Shown here: positions 17,210 to 26,664 of the stretch, piece after piece
How the letters are laid out: each line of letters opens with the position of its first letter
Numbering within the stretch: position 1 is the first letter of the stretch
Assembly: GCA_037441525.1 (NCBI GenBank)
Contig: JBBISA010000008.1
Location: 1-64,000, forward strand
Direction: 5' to 3'
From: SKVR01 sp037441525
GTDB lineage: Bacteria > Bacteroidota > Bacteroidia > Bacteroidales > UBA7960
Length of the DNA stretch: 64,000 nucleotides
The notes under the pieces: generated by a model
Databases searched by the model: none
Seen by the model: the letters and a program-made list of their open reading frames with translations, nothing else
What the model was told of the DNA's origin: nothing
Program-made: the position numbers and the translations under genes

Positions 17210-18631
17210 ATGGAAAAAATTCTCACCCAAACCCTGACTTCTTACAAAGTTGCCGACATTTCGCTTGCTGATTTTGGCCGCAGGGAAATTGAAATAGCTG
17301 AAAAAGAGATGCCGGGCCTGATGGCCCTGCGCGAAAAATATGGAAAAGAAAAGCCCCTGAAAGATGTTCGTATTATGGGCTCATTGCACATGACGGTTCA
17401 AACCGCCGTTTTGATAGAAACACTTGTTGAACTGGGAGCCAATGTTCGCTGGGCCAGTTGCAATATTTTCTCTACCCAGGACCATGCTGCTGCCGCAATT
17501 GCTAAACGCGGTATCCCCGTTTTTGCCTGGAAGGGCGAAACCCTTGAAGAATACTGGTGGTGTACCGAAATGGCACTTACATTTCCCGATGGAAAAGGGC
17601 CACAACTGATTGTTGATGATGGCGGCGATGCCACATTGCTTATTCACCTGGGCTACAAGGCCGAAAAGGATGCATCTGTGCTCGATAAAACCCCCGGAAG
17701 CCGTGAAGAAGGTGAGATTCTGAGCCTGCTCAGAAAAACACTGGCCGAAGATAACCAGAAGTGGCACCGCATGGTAAAAGACTGGAAAGGGGTATCGGAA
17801 GAAACTACCACCGGCGTACACCGTCTTTATCAGATGATGGAAAAAGGAGAATTGCTTGTTCCGGCAATCAATGTCAACGACTCTGTTACCAAATCGAAGT
17901 TCGACAACCTTTATGGATGTCGCGAATCGCTGGCCGATGGTATAAAAAGGGCTACCGATGTGATGATTGCCGGCAAGGTGGTGGTAGTTTGCGGATATGG
18001 CGATGTGGGCAAGGGCTGCGCCAAAAGTATGCGAGGATATGGAGCCAGAGTTATCGTTACCGAAATTGACCCCATCTGTGCTCTTCAGGCTGCTATGGAA
18101 GGCTTCGAAGTTAAGCCCATTGAAGACACCTTAGATGAGGGCAACATTTTTGTAACGGCCACCGGCAATTGCGATATCATTACCGTTGAACACATGAAGC
18201 AGATGAAAGACCAGGCAATTGTTTGTAACATTGGCCATTTCGACAACGAAATACAGGTAGATAAACTCGACAGTACCCCTGGTGTTCAGAAAGTTACCAT
18301 CAAACCACAGGTTGATAAATATATTTTCCCAGATGGTCATGAAATTTACATGCTTGCCGAAGGACGACTTGTTAACCTTGGTTGCGCTACCGGACACCCA
18401 TCTTTTGTAATGAGCAACTCATTCACCAATCAGGTGGTTGCTCAAATTGAATTGTGGAGAAACAAATATGAAATTGGCGTTTATCGTCTTCCAAAGCATC
18501 TCGACGAAGAAGTGGCCCGCCTGCACCTTGAAAAAATTGGTGTAAAATTAACCAAGCTTACTCCACATCAGGCCGATTATATTGGTGTGCCATTGAATGG
18601 CCCTTACAAGCCTGAACATTACAGATATTAA
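17210..18631 (+). CDS. ahcY: Adenosylhomocysteinase
   Basis: The 473-residue cytosolic enzyme splits S-adenosylhomocysteine into adenosine and homocysteine, relieving inhibition of methyltransferases. Seen are the substrate region (SLHMTVQTAVLIETL, ASCNIFSTQDHAAAAI), the ~40-residue insert of the long bacterial type near residue 150, the NAD+ site VVVCGYGDVGKGCA, the NIGHFDNEI motif, HPSFVMSNSFTNQV and the C-terminal …HYRY that completes the partner's NAD site. Its own promoter lies directly upstream, and a long hairpin follows. Confidence 0.97.
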   Translation: MEKILTQTLTSYKVADISLADFGRREIEIAEKEMPGLMALREKYGKEKPLKDVRIMGSLHMTVQTAVLIETLVELGANVRWASCNIFSTQDHAAAAIAKRGIPVFAWKGETLEEYWWCTEMALTFPDGKGPQLIVDDGGDATLLIHLGYKAEKDASVLDKTPGSREEGEILSLLRKTLAEDNQKWHRMVKDWKGVSEETTTGVHRLYQMMEKGELLVPAINVNDSVTKSKFDNLYGCRESLADGIKRATDVMIAGKVVVVCGYGDVGKGCAKSMRGYGARVIVTEIDPICALQAAMEGFEVKPIEDTLDEGNIFVTATGNCDIITVEHMKQMKDQAIVCNIGHFDNEIQVDKLDSTPGVQKVTIKPQVDKYIFPDGHEIYMLAEGRLVNLGCATGHPSFVMSNSFTNQVVAQIELWRNKYEIGVYRLPKHLDEEVARLHLEKIGVKLTKLTPHQADYIGVPLNGPYKPEHYRY

Positions 18632-18702
18632 TAGGATGTCGGGTGTCGGGCATCGGGTATCAGGTAGCTGAAGCAGGCTCCCGTTTAATGAATCTTAAAT
18701 TG

Positions 18703-18747
18703 CAGATGTCAGTTATTGGGTTTAGAAAATCCAGATACTGACATCTG
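18703..18747 (+). terminator. Long hairpin after ahcY
   Basis: Arms CAGATGTCAGT (18703-18713) and ACTGACATCTG (18737-18747) are perfectly complementary, with some further inner pairing. TTTATTTTTAT follows on the plus strand. It is the likely terminator of ahcY. Confidence 0.6.
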
Positions 18748-18836
18748 TTTATTTTTATACCCATCTGCAAACCACCATATACTTATAAAACAATACAACC
18801 TGCACCCGGTATTATTATCTCACACAGCTCTGCAAT

Positions 18837-19967
18837 TCAAATCCCCATCAATTCTTTGCCAAAAACCCGATAGCGTTTGTGCACAACCCCTCCAATCCTT
18901 TCGTATTCGGCGCGCATTGGGGTGTTGTATTCAAGAATCAGATGGCTATCCATCAATTCCATTTTGGCCTGGTGAGCCGATTGCAGCAGTTTCATTCCAA
19001 GGATAGCATCAAGCCCCATACCCCTGTGCGATTCCTTTATGGCACCCAGCAACATGGTTAGCAACCTGGTTTTACGGCTTTCGGCAAGGATATGCATCCA
19101 CCCCAGCGGGAATATCCTTCCCCGGGCCCTCCTGATGCCGTCACTAAGTTCGGGCATACTTATTACGAAAGCAATCACTTCGCCCTCGCGGTCGGTAATT
19201 AGCTTTATAAACCTGGGATTGAGTACGGGCAAATAGCGGTTAGCCATTTCATGCATCTCCTTTTCGGTCATTGGAATGAAACCGTAAATATGGTTATAGG
19301 TTTCGTTTACCAGCCTGAAAATGGGAACAATCCAGGGCCTGAGCGATTTTCGGGTTGTGAATTCGTGCAACTGGTATCCGTTGTTTCTTATGGTGCGCTG
19401 ATATACCCTTTCCAGATACTCTGGTATTTCATCAGGGATAGCTACTTTGTAAGAAACCAGGTCAACCTCCTTTTCAAAACCCATCCTTACCATGAAGTCC
19501 TTCATCCAGGGGTAGTTATTATTGGTGGCTATCAGCACCCTTTCATCAAATCCTTCATACAGAACGCCCTGGGGGTCTTTATCAGAAAAAGCCAATGGCC
19601 CCACCAACCGTTTCATTCCGCGTTCCAAAGCCCATTTTTCCACAAAGGTTATTAGCTCCGATGCCAAATGATAGTCTTCGTAACACTCCAGAAAACAGTA
19701 GCGGGCGTTTTTCTCGTTGTGTGTTTGGTTGTATTGATGGTTGATGATTCCCATTACCCGGCCTACTGCTTTTTCGCCATCCCAGGCAAGAGCCATAATG
19801 GTTTCGCAAAGTGCGAATGACTTGTTTTTTCTCTTATCGAAAAACGTCCATTCATCTATATACAACGGATGAACCCAGTTGGGGTGGTTGCGATGGATTT
19901 TCTCGGGCAGGTAGATGAAGGCTTTAAGGTCGGACCGGTTTCGGAGTTCAAGGATTTTTACGGCCAT
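18837..19967 (-). CDS. Large GNAT-like acyltransferase (YghO-like)
   Basis: The 376-residue protein starts at the ATG at 19967 (MAVKILELRNRSDLK…); the 16 codons before it look spurious. It belongs to the ~370-residue family that includes E. coli YghO: the N-terminal part has FIYLPEKIHRNHPNWVHPL and GRVMGIINHQYN, the middle GPLAFSDKDPQGVLYEGF, and the C-terminal half resembles an acetyltransferase fold with MGLDAILGMKLL and HLILEYNTPMRAEYERIGG. The two halves look like tandem GNAT domains. The acceptor is unknown; links with lipid metabolism have been proposed for relatives. Confidence 0.75.
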   Translation of the reverse strand: MAVKILELRNRSDLKAFIYLPEKIHRNHPNWVHPLYIDEWTFFDKRKNKSFALCETIMALAWDGEKAVGRVMGIINHQYNQTHNEKNARYCFLECYEDYHLASELITFVEKWALERGMKRLVGPLAFSDKDPQGVLYEGFDERVLIATNNNYPWMKDFMVRMGFEKEVDLVSYKVAIPDEIPEYLERVYQRTIRNNGYQLHEFTTRKSLRPWIVPIFRLVNETYNHIYGFIPMTEKEMHEMANRYLPVLNPRFIKLITDREGEVIAFVISMPELSDGIRRARGRIFPLGWMHILAESRKTRLLTMLLGAIKESHRGMGLDAILGMKLLQSAHQAKMELMDSHLILEYNTPMRAEYERIGGVVHKRYRVFGKELMGI

Positions 19968-20304
19968 TGAGGGTAGAGTTTTTTTGGTTTTGACCTGCAA
20001 GATAGCAATTTTCAATATAATGCGGGTAAATAAAGGAATTGAACCTGGATAATAAGCAAGGTGGCAGTACTGTGGAACTGATGATTGTATAAAAATATGG
20101 ATTGCAACATAACCGCGTTATCTGAAACCAGAACCTATTTCCTGAATTGGCAAGTTAAATAGATATCTGAACCTGAAATAAACCCCTTCATTCTGAAACC
20201 TTATATTCTTTATGTGAAAACCGGGGATCAGCGAAAGGCCGGGTAAAAGGGATTTTACCATACCTTTGTTGCCCGAAGAATAATTACCCTAAAAACATCA
20301 CATT
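19968..20304. other. Divergent intergenic region
   Basis: This 337-base gap separates two divergent genes. Apart from the TACCTTTG element for hldD at 20261-20268, no coding frame or hairpin is seen. Confidence 0.5.
20261..20268 (+). promoter_or_regulatory. -7 element TACCTTTG of hldD
   Basis: An exact TAnnTTTG match lies 36 bases upstream of the hldD ATG. The same TACCTTTG occurs before ahcY and the aspartate kinase gene. No TTTG box at standard spacing. Confidence 0.45.
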
Positions 20305-21270
20305 ATGATAGTAGTAACAGGTGCAGCAGGATTTATAGGCAGTTGCCTGGTTGGTAAACTGAACGGGTTTGGTTTAAACAACCTTATTTTGGTTGATGAG
20401 TTTACCCGGAAGGACAAAGAGCCCAACCTGTACAAGAAAAAATATGTGCAACGTGTTGACAGGGCCCTGTTTCATGAGTGGCTGAGTGAAAACCACAAAA
20501 AGGTAAATTTTATTTTTCACCTTGGAGCCCGCACCGACACTACCGAATTCGACCACAAGGTTTTCGAAAGGCTCAATCTGAATTATTCAATGGCAATTTG
20601 GCAATTATGCACCCGATATGAAATTCCACTCGTTTATGCATCGTCGGCTGCTACTTATGGCAACGGAGAGCTTGGTTACGACGATTCGCACGACCTGGTG
20701 GAGAAACTGAAACCACTGAATCCTTATGGTGAAAGTAAAAACGATTTTGATAAGTGGGTCATCAGTCAAAATGACCAGCCACCTTACTGGGCCGGATTGA
20801 AATTCTTTAATGTTTTTGGCCCTAACGAATACCACAAAGGGCGAATGGCGTCGGTGGTAATGCATGCTCACAACCAGATAAACCGCTCGGATAAGATGAT
20901 ACTTTTCCGCTCGCACAAGGAAGGCTATAAGGATGGGGAACAGCTTCGCGATTTTGTTTACGTGAAAGATGTTACCAGTGTTTGTATGTTTTTAATGCTT
21001 ACAAAGCGACAACCCGGAATTTTCAACCTGGGAACGGGCAAGGCCCGGAGTTTTATCGACCTTACCAATGCTACCTTCGCCGCAATGGGCAAAAATCCCA
21101 GGATTGAATTTATTGATACTCCTGAAGACATACGCGATAAATACCAGTATTTTACCCAGGCCAATATGAGTAAGTTAATGTCGGCGGGTTATGAAGGTCG
21201 CTTTCATAGCCTTGAAGATGGAGTAAGCGATTATGTTATAAATTATCTTTCCGGAAAAACATATCTGTAA
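20305..21270 (+). CDS. hldD: ADP-L-glycero-D-manno-heptose-6-epimerase
   Basis: The 321-residue extended short-chain dehydrogenase inverts C6 of ADP-D-glycero-D-manno-heptose, the last step in making the heptose donor for LPS inner core. NADP-binding VVTGAAGFIGSCLV opens the protein. YASSAATYG and YGESKNDFDKWV hold the Ser and the Tyr-x3-Lys pair, and FFNVFGPNEYHKGRMASV and DGEQLRDFVYVKDV are family signatures. It indicates a Gram-negative envelope with heptose-containing LPS. It is convergent with acpH. Confidence 0.93.
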   Translation: MIVVTGAAGFIGSCLVGKLNGFGLNNLILVDEFTRKDKEPNLYKKKYVQRVDRALFHEWLSENHKKVNFIFHLGARTDTTEFDHKVFERLNLNYSMAIWQLCTRYEIPLVYASSAATYGNGELGYDDSHDLVEKLKPLNPYGESKNDFDKWVISQNDQPPYWAGLKFFNVFGPNEYHKGRMASVVMHAHNQINRSDKMILFRSHKEGYKDGEQLRDFVYVKDVTSVCMFLMLTKRQPGIFNLGTGKARSFIDLTNATFAAMGKNPRIEFIDTPEDIRDKYQYFTQANMSKLMSAGYEGRFHSLEDGVSDYVINYLSGKTYL

Positions 21271-21285
21271 AAAACAACCGGGCGG

Positions 21286-21885
21286 TTAATTATTTTCAAT
21301 CTCCAGTTCTTCAAGGTACTTCTTTACAAAAATTACAAGCTGTGGGAAATAATCCTTGAAGTCTTGCTCAAATCCTTTGTAGTTTTTCCTGAGGTCGTCA
21401 ACGGCGTGCTCCATGCCTGAGTTGTAGGGAGTACGGCGGGCCAGGCCCTCCATGTGTCTTTTAAAACTGTTCAGGTCGGCATAGTTAACCAGCCAGTTTG
21501 AACCAATCATAATAGGTAGTATGAACTTTGCCTTTTTGGGCAGCATAACATAGTTTTTGAGTAAAACATTGTAAGCGCTTTGCACAAAATTATCGATGGG
21601 TTCGTTGCTGTAGTCAGCCCAGTTGCGGGCCAGAAAATGGTCGTAAAACATGTCAACCACTACTCCCGAGTAATGGTGGTATTTATCGCGGATGCGGTCT
21701 TTGCTGCGTGTAACGTACTCGTGCGAATCGGTGAATTCGTCTATTTTACGATGGAGTTTAATCCCTTTAATCACTTCAGGGGAGTATTTTTCAATCTGTT
21801 TTCCCTTTACCATATCTGCAATAAAGTTGCCCAGCATAAGGTTTTCATCTTTGCCTGAGAGATAGATATGGGCGAGAAAATTCAT
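21286..21885 (-). CDS. acpH: ACP phosphodiesterase (AcpH-like)
   Basis: The 199-residue metal-dependent hydrolase would remove phosphopantetheine from holo-ACP. Family features are the start MNFLAHIYLSG, LGNFIADMVKG, LHRKIDEFTDSH and DMFYDHFLARNW, with conserved His and Asp residues of an HD-like core. Its length matches E. coli AcpH (193). It is tail-to-tail with hldD, 15 bases apart. Physiological need for the enzyme is unclear in most bacteria. Confidence 0.88.
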   Translation of the reverse strand: MNFLAHIYLSGKDENLMLGNFIADMVKGKQIEKYSPEVIKGIKLHRKIDEFTDSHEYVTRSKDRIRDKYHHYSGVVVDMFYDHFLARNWADYSNEPIDNFVQSAYNVLLKNYVMLPKKAKFILPIMIGSNWLVNYADLNSFKRHMEGLARRTPYNSGMEHAVDDLRKNYKGFEQDFKDYFPQLVIFVKKYLEELEIENN

Positions 21886-21996
21886 TTTGGATGGGTTACA
21901 ATTATTAGTTCATTAATAAAAAGGGGCACACACAGTAAAATACAGAATTATACGATTCTGTTTTTTATGTTAAACAACTGCAATTTACAACAATTA

Positions 21997-22680
21997 TTAC
22001 AACCCCATAAACTTTTTAATGTTGGATTTGTGACCAAATACAACCAGAACGTCGCCATCTTCAATTTTTGTGCCGGGATATACAAAATCAGAAGCATGGC
22101 CCGGAGAATACGTATCGGAATATTTCTTGCCAAGAGACCGTTTCTTCACAATGGAAACCAATTGTATATTGAAACGCCGTTTCAGGTCGAGTTCGAGCAC
22201 TGTGTTACCAAAGTACCTGTCTGGAGCAAGCAATTCAACAATGGCGTGGTCTTGCCCCACCTGCCATGAGTCTATAATATCGGGCGAAATAATCCGTTTC
22301 ACCAGAATTTCTGCTGCATCCCTTTCAGGATGAAGAATCTCATCGACCCCAAGGGCAACAAAAACCGATTCGTGCAAAGGTGAAAAGGCGCGGCTGATGA
22401 GTCGCTTTATTTTCATTTTTTTCAACAAGGCTGTTATCATCACCGAGGCTCCAAAGTCTTCACCAATGCACACAACCACCACATCGGCCGAATTCAATGG
22501 AAGGGTAGCAATGGCATGCTCGTCGGTACAATCAATCCTTACTGTGCTGGTTATGTTGTCCTTATGCAAATCAACCTTTCGCATATCGCTGTCAACTCCG
22601 ATTACTTCATGCCCCATATCGGAAAGCATTGCGCCCAGCGACGAACCAAAATTACCCAACCCGATTATTATGTATTTCAT
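21997..22680 (-). CDS. ktrA: K+ uptake regulatory subunit, KtrA/TrkA type
   Basis: The 227-residue peripheral protein has one RCK unit: an N-terminal Rossmann domain (IIGLGNFGSSLG, then VIGVDSD) that binds ATP/ADP or NAD(H), and a C-terminal RCK_C domain (YFGNTVLELDLKRRFNIQLV, GTKIEDGDVLVVFGH). An octameric ring of this protein gates the KtrB pore. It lies 208 bases after ktrB on the same strand, so the pair forms a Ktr potassium transporter. Confidence 0.92.
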   Translation of the reverse strand: MKYIIIGLGNFGSSLGAMLSDMGHEVIGVDSDMRKVDLHKDNITSTVRIDCTDEHAIATLPLNSADVVVVCIGEDFGASVMITALLKKMKIKRLISRAFSPLHESVFVALGVDEILHPERDAAEILVKRIISPDIIDSWQVGQDHAIVELLAPDRYFGNTVLELDLKRRFNIQLVSIVKKRSLGKKYSDTYSPGHASDFVYPGTKIEDGDVLVVFGHKSNIKKFMGL

Positions 22681-22888
22681 TTGTAATTAGTTTTTAGTTT
22701 AAGGTCGTTCGAAACTCGCATGATGAATTTTAGCTTCGCTGAAATTGTAAACTCAGTTCATCCGTGTTTGTGCTTAACGAATCATGCTTGTATCATGTCT
22801 TCTCAAATTGAATTATATGTTGTTTGTCAAATCTTTAACCAAATAATAGTCTTGATGTTCTGTCCATTGAATTCAAATTCATCAGAAA

Positions 22889-24715
22889 TCAGTTGATAAA
22901 TATCTGTTCCTGTGGATATTGGAACTGGTAACTTTGCAGTTTTCTGAAAAATGCCACAACAAGGGTCAGGGTTCCGATACGGCCGGCAAACATAAGGGCA
23001 CACAAAACCAGTTTGCCTGTGGTGCTCAAATGTGCTGTAATCCCCAAACTCAACCCCACGGTGCTGAATGCCGAAAAACATTCAAATACTATGTTTTTTA
23101 AGCCCAGATGCCCATCGGTAAACGATAGGATAAATATTGCAGAACTTATAGCTACTATGGATAGAATAATAACTGCAAAGGCCCTGCGAACATTTCTGTC
23201 GCGAATGTTTCTTCTGAAAATATCCACTCTGTCCTTTCCCCTGGCCATGCTTGTGATGTTAAAAATGGCCAGTGCAAACGTACTGGTTTTTATACCACCC
23301 CCGGTAGAACTTGGTGAAGCCCCAACCCACATAAGAAAAATAGTGAGCAGAACAGCAGGAGTTAACATGGCAGTAGTATCGACTGTATTGAACCCTGCAG
23401 TACGGGGGGTAACAGCCCCAAAAATGGAAGTAACAATTTGCCCGTATATACTCATACCATCAAGAGTATTATTATTCTCAATGAGCCAATAACCTGCAGT
23501 ACCGGTTACGATTAGGATTATTGTGGTGAGCGACACAATGCGTGTATTAACATTGATGAGATGAAGCGATTCATGACCCGAGCGTCCCCTGACAATCCTG
23601 TCGAAAACATTGGTAAGCCTGTTCTTTGCCCACGAAAAATAATTGAGCACCACCGGAAATCCTATTCCCCCAAAAACTATCAGGAGAGCAACTACCAGAT
23701 GAAGATTGTAATTTCTATAAGTTCCGGCGGCAATATCATTAAGCCCCCCTCCAAAAACAGAGAATCCCGCATTGCAAAAAGCCGATACCGAATGAAAAAC
23801 AGCATTCCACACATTTTCGCGGAAACCGATATGCTCTTGCGATTGAAAAGTATATATAGCCAGAGCCCCTATCAGCTCAACCGTGAAAGTAAATGCAAGA
23901 ATTTTGTACAACGTGCGAAGAATTCTTCCCATCTTTTCTTCATTTACTATATCCTTAAGAAAAAGCTGGTCCTGAAAAGTAGGAGAACCCTGAAAAAAGA
24001 ACCCAAAAAAGCTGGTAAAAATCATTACTCCCAATCCGCCAACCTGAAAAAGTAGTAATAGTATTCCTTGACCCAGGGAGGTAAAGTGCGCAGAGGTATC
24101 AACAACAATCAACCCGGTAACACATACTGCACTTGTTGAAGTAAAAAAGGCATCCACAAAATCAATGCTATCATACGTTGCCCTGGGAAGCATTAAAAGC
24201 CCGGTTCCGAAAATTATCAGAAAAAAAAAGCTTCCTGCGTAAAGCAACGAGGGATTGAACCGTATGCGGTAGAGACTAAGGGTACCTCGCGAAACTTCAA
24301 TAAAAAAAATAAGCAGGCTCAATGAATGTATGTAAACAACCGATTCGAATACTCTGAGCCAGGGGAAAGTTTCTATAAGGTCGCGAGGATGAAAAAAGCC
24401 AATATCAGCCGATACAAACAAAACCAAAGCTATCAGATAATCGAGATAACGGCGCCAGTTATGGGTTTTTTGCTGAATAAAAAATAAAACCCTGAACAAA
24501 TAAACCAGGAAATAAAAGAGGAAAGATGACGGGAAATACCATTGCGTAAAATTTTGCCATGATGGGGATGTGTAAAAACCAAAGTCGTATACCACCACAA
24601 AAAAGCTTATCGTGGTGATAAACAACATCCAACGGTCAGTAAGAAACTTGGTTTTCCTTACCAACACAAACATCTGGTCTTTCAGCCAGACTTCAATGAA
24701 TCGCCATCGTCTCAT
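22889..24715 (-). CDS. ktrB: K+ uptake membrane subunit, KtrB/TrkH family
   Basis: The 608-residue inner-membrane protein has an unusual ~150-residue N-terminal extension with four or five extra hydrophobic segments. The usual four M1-P-M2 repeats follow. The selectivity-filter segments are visible: TSTSAVCVTGL, HSVSAFCNAGF, TPRTAGFNTV and FSAFSTVGLSLG, each with the key glycine. The extension gives a length greater than typical KtrB (~450). It would import K+ together with the KtrA ring encoded just downstream. Confidence 0.92.
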   Translation of the reverse strand: MRRWRFIEVWLKDQMFVLVRKTKFLTDRWMLFITTISFFVVVYDFGFYTSPSWQNFTQWYFPSSFLFYFLVYLFRVLFFIQQKTHNWRRYLDYLIALVLFVSADIGFFHPRDLIETFPWLRVFESVVYIHSLSLLIFFIEVSRGTLSLYRIRFNPSLLYAGSFFFLIIFGTGLLMLPRATYDSIDFVDAFFTSTSAVCVTGLIVVDTSAHFTSLGQGILLLLFQVGGLGVMIFTSFFGFFFQGSPTFQDQLFLKDIVNEEKMGRILRTLYKILAFTFTVELIGALAIYTFQSQEHIGFRENVWNAVFHSVSAFCNAGFSVFGGGLNDIAAGTYRNYNLHLVVALLIVFGGIGFPVVLNYFSWAKNRLTNVFDRIVRGRSGHESLHLINVNTRIVSLTTIILIVTGTAGYWLIENNNTLDGMSIYGQIVTSIFGAVTPRTAGFNTVDTTAMLTPAVLLTIFLMWVGASPSSTGGGIKTSTFALAIFNITSMARGKDRVDIFRRNIRDRNVRRAFAVIILSIVAISSAIFILSFTDGHLGLKNIVFECFSAFSTVGLSLGITAHLSTTGKLVLCALMFAGRIGTLTLVVAFFRKLQSYQFQYPQEQIFIN

Positions 24716-25001
24716 ATACCATAAGGGGCCTGGGGAGCAAATGCGAAATTAGAAAATAATCTGCTTAAACCATTTATTATTTCTACAAAATACAATCCAG
24801 ATAAAATCGTGACTTAAAAAGTTTAGGAAAAGGTCAAGGATTCAGAATATCCACATCAACTGTAATAATAAAAAAAGTTTAATGACAGGCATACCAGGAG
24901 AAATACAGTGGGTTCTTCCCTGCTTATCAGATTATTTTATGTAGTTTTGCAGCAGATTTTTGAATTATCAAAACACACATAAACCCTTAAATATCAACCC
25001 T

Positions 25002-26624
25002 ATGCAAAAATTTTTATTGTTGGGGGATGAAGCCATTGCACAAGGAGCCATAGACGCCGGGCTGTCAGGTATCTATGCATATCCAGGCACACCCTCCACC
25101 GAAATCACCCAGTATGTAATTTCCAGTAAAGAAGCCAGAGACAAGGGAATCGTTGCCACCTGGACATCCAATGAAAAAACCTCGGCCGAAGCAGCTCTTG
25201 GGATGAGCTATGCCGGCAAAAGAGCCATGGTTTGCATGAAGCACGTTGGGCTGAATGTGGCCGCCGATGCTTTTATAAACTCTTCCATAACAGGAGCCAA
25301 TGGTGGAATTATATTCGTTATTGCCGACGACCCTTCGATGCACTCCTCACAGAATGAACAGGATTCAAGGTTTTACGGACGCTTTGCCATGATTCCCACC
25401 CTTGAACCTTCGAACCAGCAGGAGGCTTACGACATGGTACATTACGGCTTCGACCTGAGCGAGAAATTCCAGATTCCGGTTATGATTCGTATTACCACCC
25501 GCCTTGCCCACTCCAGGGCAGGAGTTGTGCGAATCCCATCAAGAGAACAAAATGCTCTTAAACTTCCCGTCAACCTGAAGCAATTTATCCTATTGCCTTC
25601 CATTGCCCGTAAACAGTATAAGAACCTGCTCAACCTTCAACCCTATTTCGAAGAAGCAGCCCGAACCTCCCCATACAACTTTTTAACTGATGGCCACAAC
25701 AAATCGATGGGCATAATAGCCTGTGGATTGGCTTACAACTACCTTGCTGAGAATTACCCTGGTGGCGAATTTCCATATCCGGTGCTAAAAATAGCCCACT
25801 ACCCCATACCTGTTTTCCTTACCGAAAAGCTTTATAAACAGTGCGATTCGATTCTGGTGCTGGAAGAGGGCTACCCCCTGGTGGAAGAACAATTGCGCGG
25901 ACTACTTAACCTTGGCAAACCTGTGAAAGGTCGTCTGGATGGCACTGTACCCCGCGATGGCGAACTAAATCCATCGATTGTATCAAGAGCAATGGGTTTC
26001 GATGTGCCCGAACCGGTTTCAATTCCATCAGTAGTTGCCAGCCGCCCGCCATCGCTGTGCAAAGGGTGCTCGCACATAGACAGCTATACTGCACTCAACG
26101 AAGCACTCAATGAATATGGTAAGGGACGAGTATTTGCCGATATTGGCTGCTATACCCTGGGTGCTCTGGCACCCTACGATGCCATAAATACCTGTGTAGA
26201 TATGGGTGCATCAATAACAATGGCCAAGGGAGCAGCCGATGCAGGACTTATACCCGCAGTGGCTGTTATTGGCGACAGTACATTTACTCACTCCGGAATC
26301 ACCGGTTTGCTCGATGCGGTAAACGACAAATCGAATATAACCGTATTTATTCTTGATAATTCGACCACGGGAATGACCGGCGGACAGCCCTCCGCAGCTT
26401 ATGGCAAGATTGAAGATATTTGCCGGGGCCTTGGTGTGGAAGAGAATCACATCAGGGTAATTAAGCCCCTTTCGAAGCAACACAGCGAGAATCTGGCAAT
26501 TATCAAGGAAGAACTTGCCTACGATGGAGTAAGCGTTATTATCCCCAGACGCGAGTGTATCCAAACACTCAATAAGCGTATGCGCGACAAATTCAAGGAG
26601 AAGTCGAAACCTGCTATTGCCTGA
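25002..26624 (+). CDS. iorA: Indolepyruvate:ferredoxin oxidoreductase alpha subunit, without ferredoxin domain
   Basis: The 540-residue protein starts at the ATG at 25002 (MQKFLLLGDEAIAQG); the TTG at 24960 is less likely. With IorB it oxidises arylpyruvates (from Trp, Phe, Tyr) to arylacetyl-CoA, reducing ferredoxin. The pyrimidine/pyrophosphate part has YAYPGTPSTEI and ADDPSMHSSQNEQDSRFY. CKGCSH lies near residue 355. The TPP motif GDSTFTHSGITG…NSTTGMTGGQ is intact. It ends at …LNKRMRDKFKEKSKPAIA, without the two-cluster 4Fe-4S domain that ends archaeal IorA (~620-650 residues). This short form seems usual in Bacteroidota. iorB follows at once. Confidence 0.92.
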   Translation: MQKFLLLGDEAIAQGAIDAGLSGIYAYPGTPSTEITQYVISSKEARDKGIVATWTSNEKTSAEAALGMSYAGKRAMVCMKHVGLNVAADAFINSSITGANGGIIFVIADDPSMHSSQNEQDSRFYGRFAMIPTLEPSNQQEAYDMVHYGFDLSEKFQIPVMIRITTRLAHSRAGVVRIPSREQNALKLPVNLKQFILLPSIARKQYKNLLNLQPYFEEAARTSPYNFLTDGHNKSMGIIACGLAYNYLAENYPGGEFPYPVLKIAHYPIPVFLTEKLYKQCDSILVLEEGYPLVEEQLRGLLNLGKPVKGRLDGTVPRDGELNPSIVSRAMGFDVPEPVSIPSVVASRPPSLCKGCSHIDSYTALNEALNEYGKGRVFADIGCYTLGALAPYDAINTCVDMGASITMAKGAADAGLIPAVAVIGDSTFTHSGITGLLDAVNDKSNITVFILDNSTTGMTGGQPSAAYGKIEDICRGLGVEENHIRVIKPLSKQHSENLAIIKEELAYDGVSVIIPRRECIQTLNKRMRDKFKEKSKPAIA

Positions 26625-26664
26625 CCATCAAAAACACCCTTTCAAAACACATACACATAGAAAA

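Noticed and set aside
18632..18702. Short GGGTGTCGGGCATCGGG-type degenerate repeat after ahcY
   Set aside because: Too short and irregular to call a CRISPR or a tandem repeat; probably common low-complexity sequence of Bacteroidota intergenic regions.
22681..22888. Possible tRNA between ktrA and ktrB (GGTCGTTCGAAACTC)
   Set aside because: A T-loop-like string is present, but no matching acceptor stem, anticodon arm or CCA end could be paired.
24960..25001. Upstream TTG start for iorA
   Set aside because: The ATG at 25002 fits the family start (MQKFLLLGDEAI); upstream residues are unconserved.
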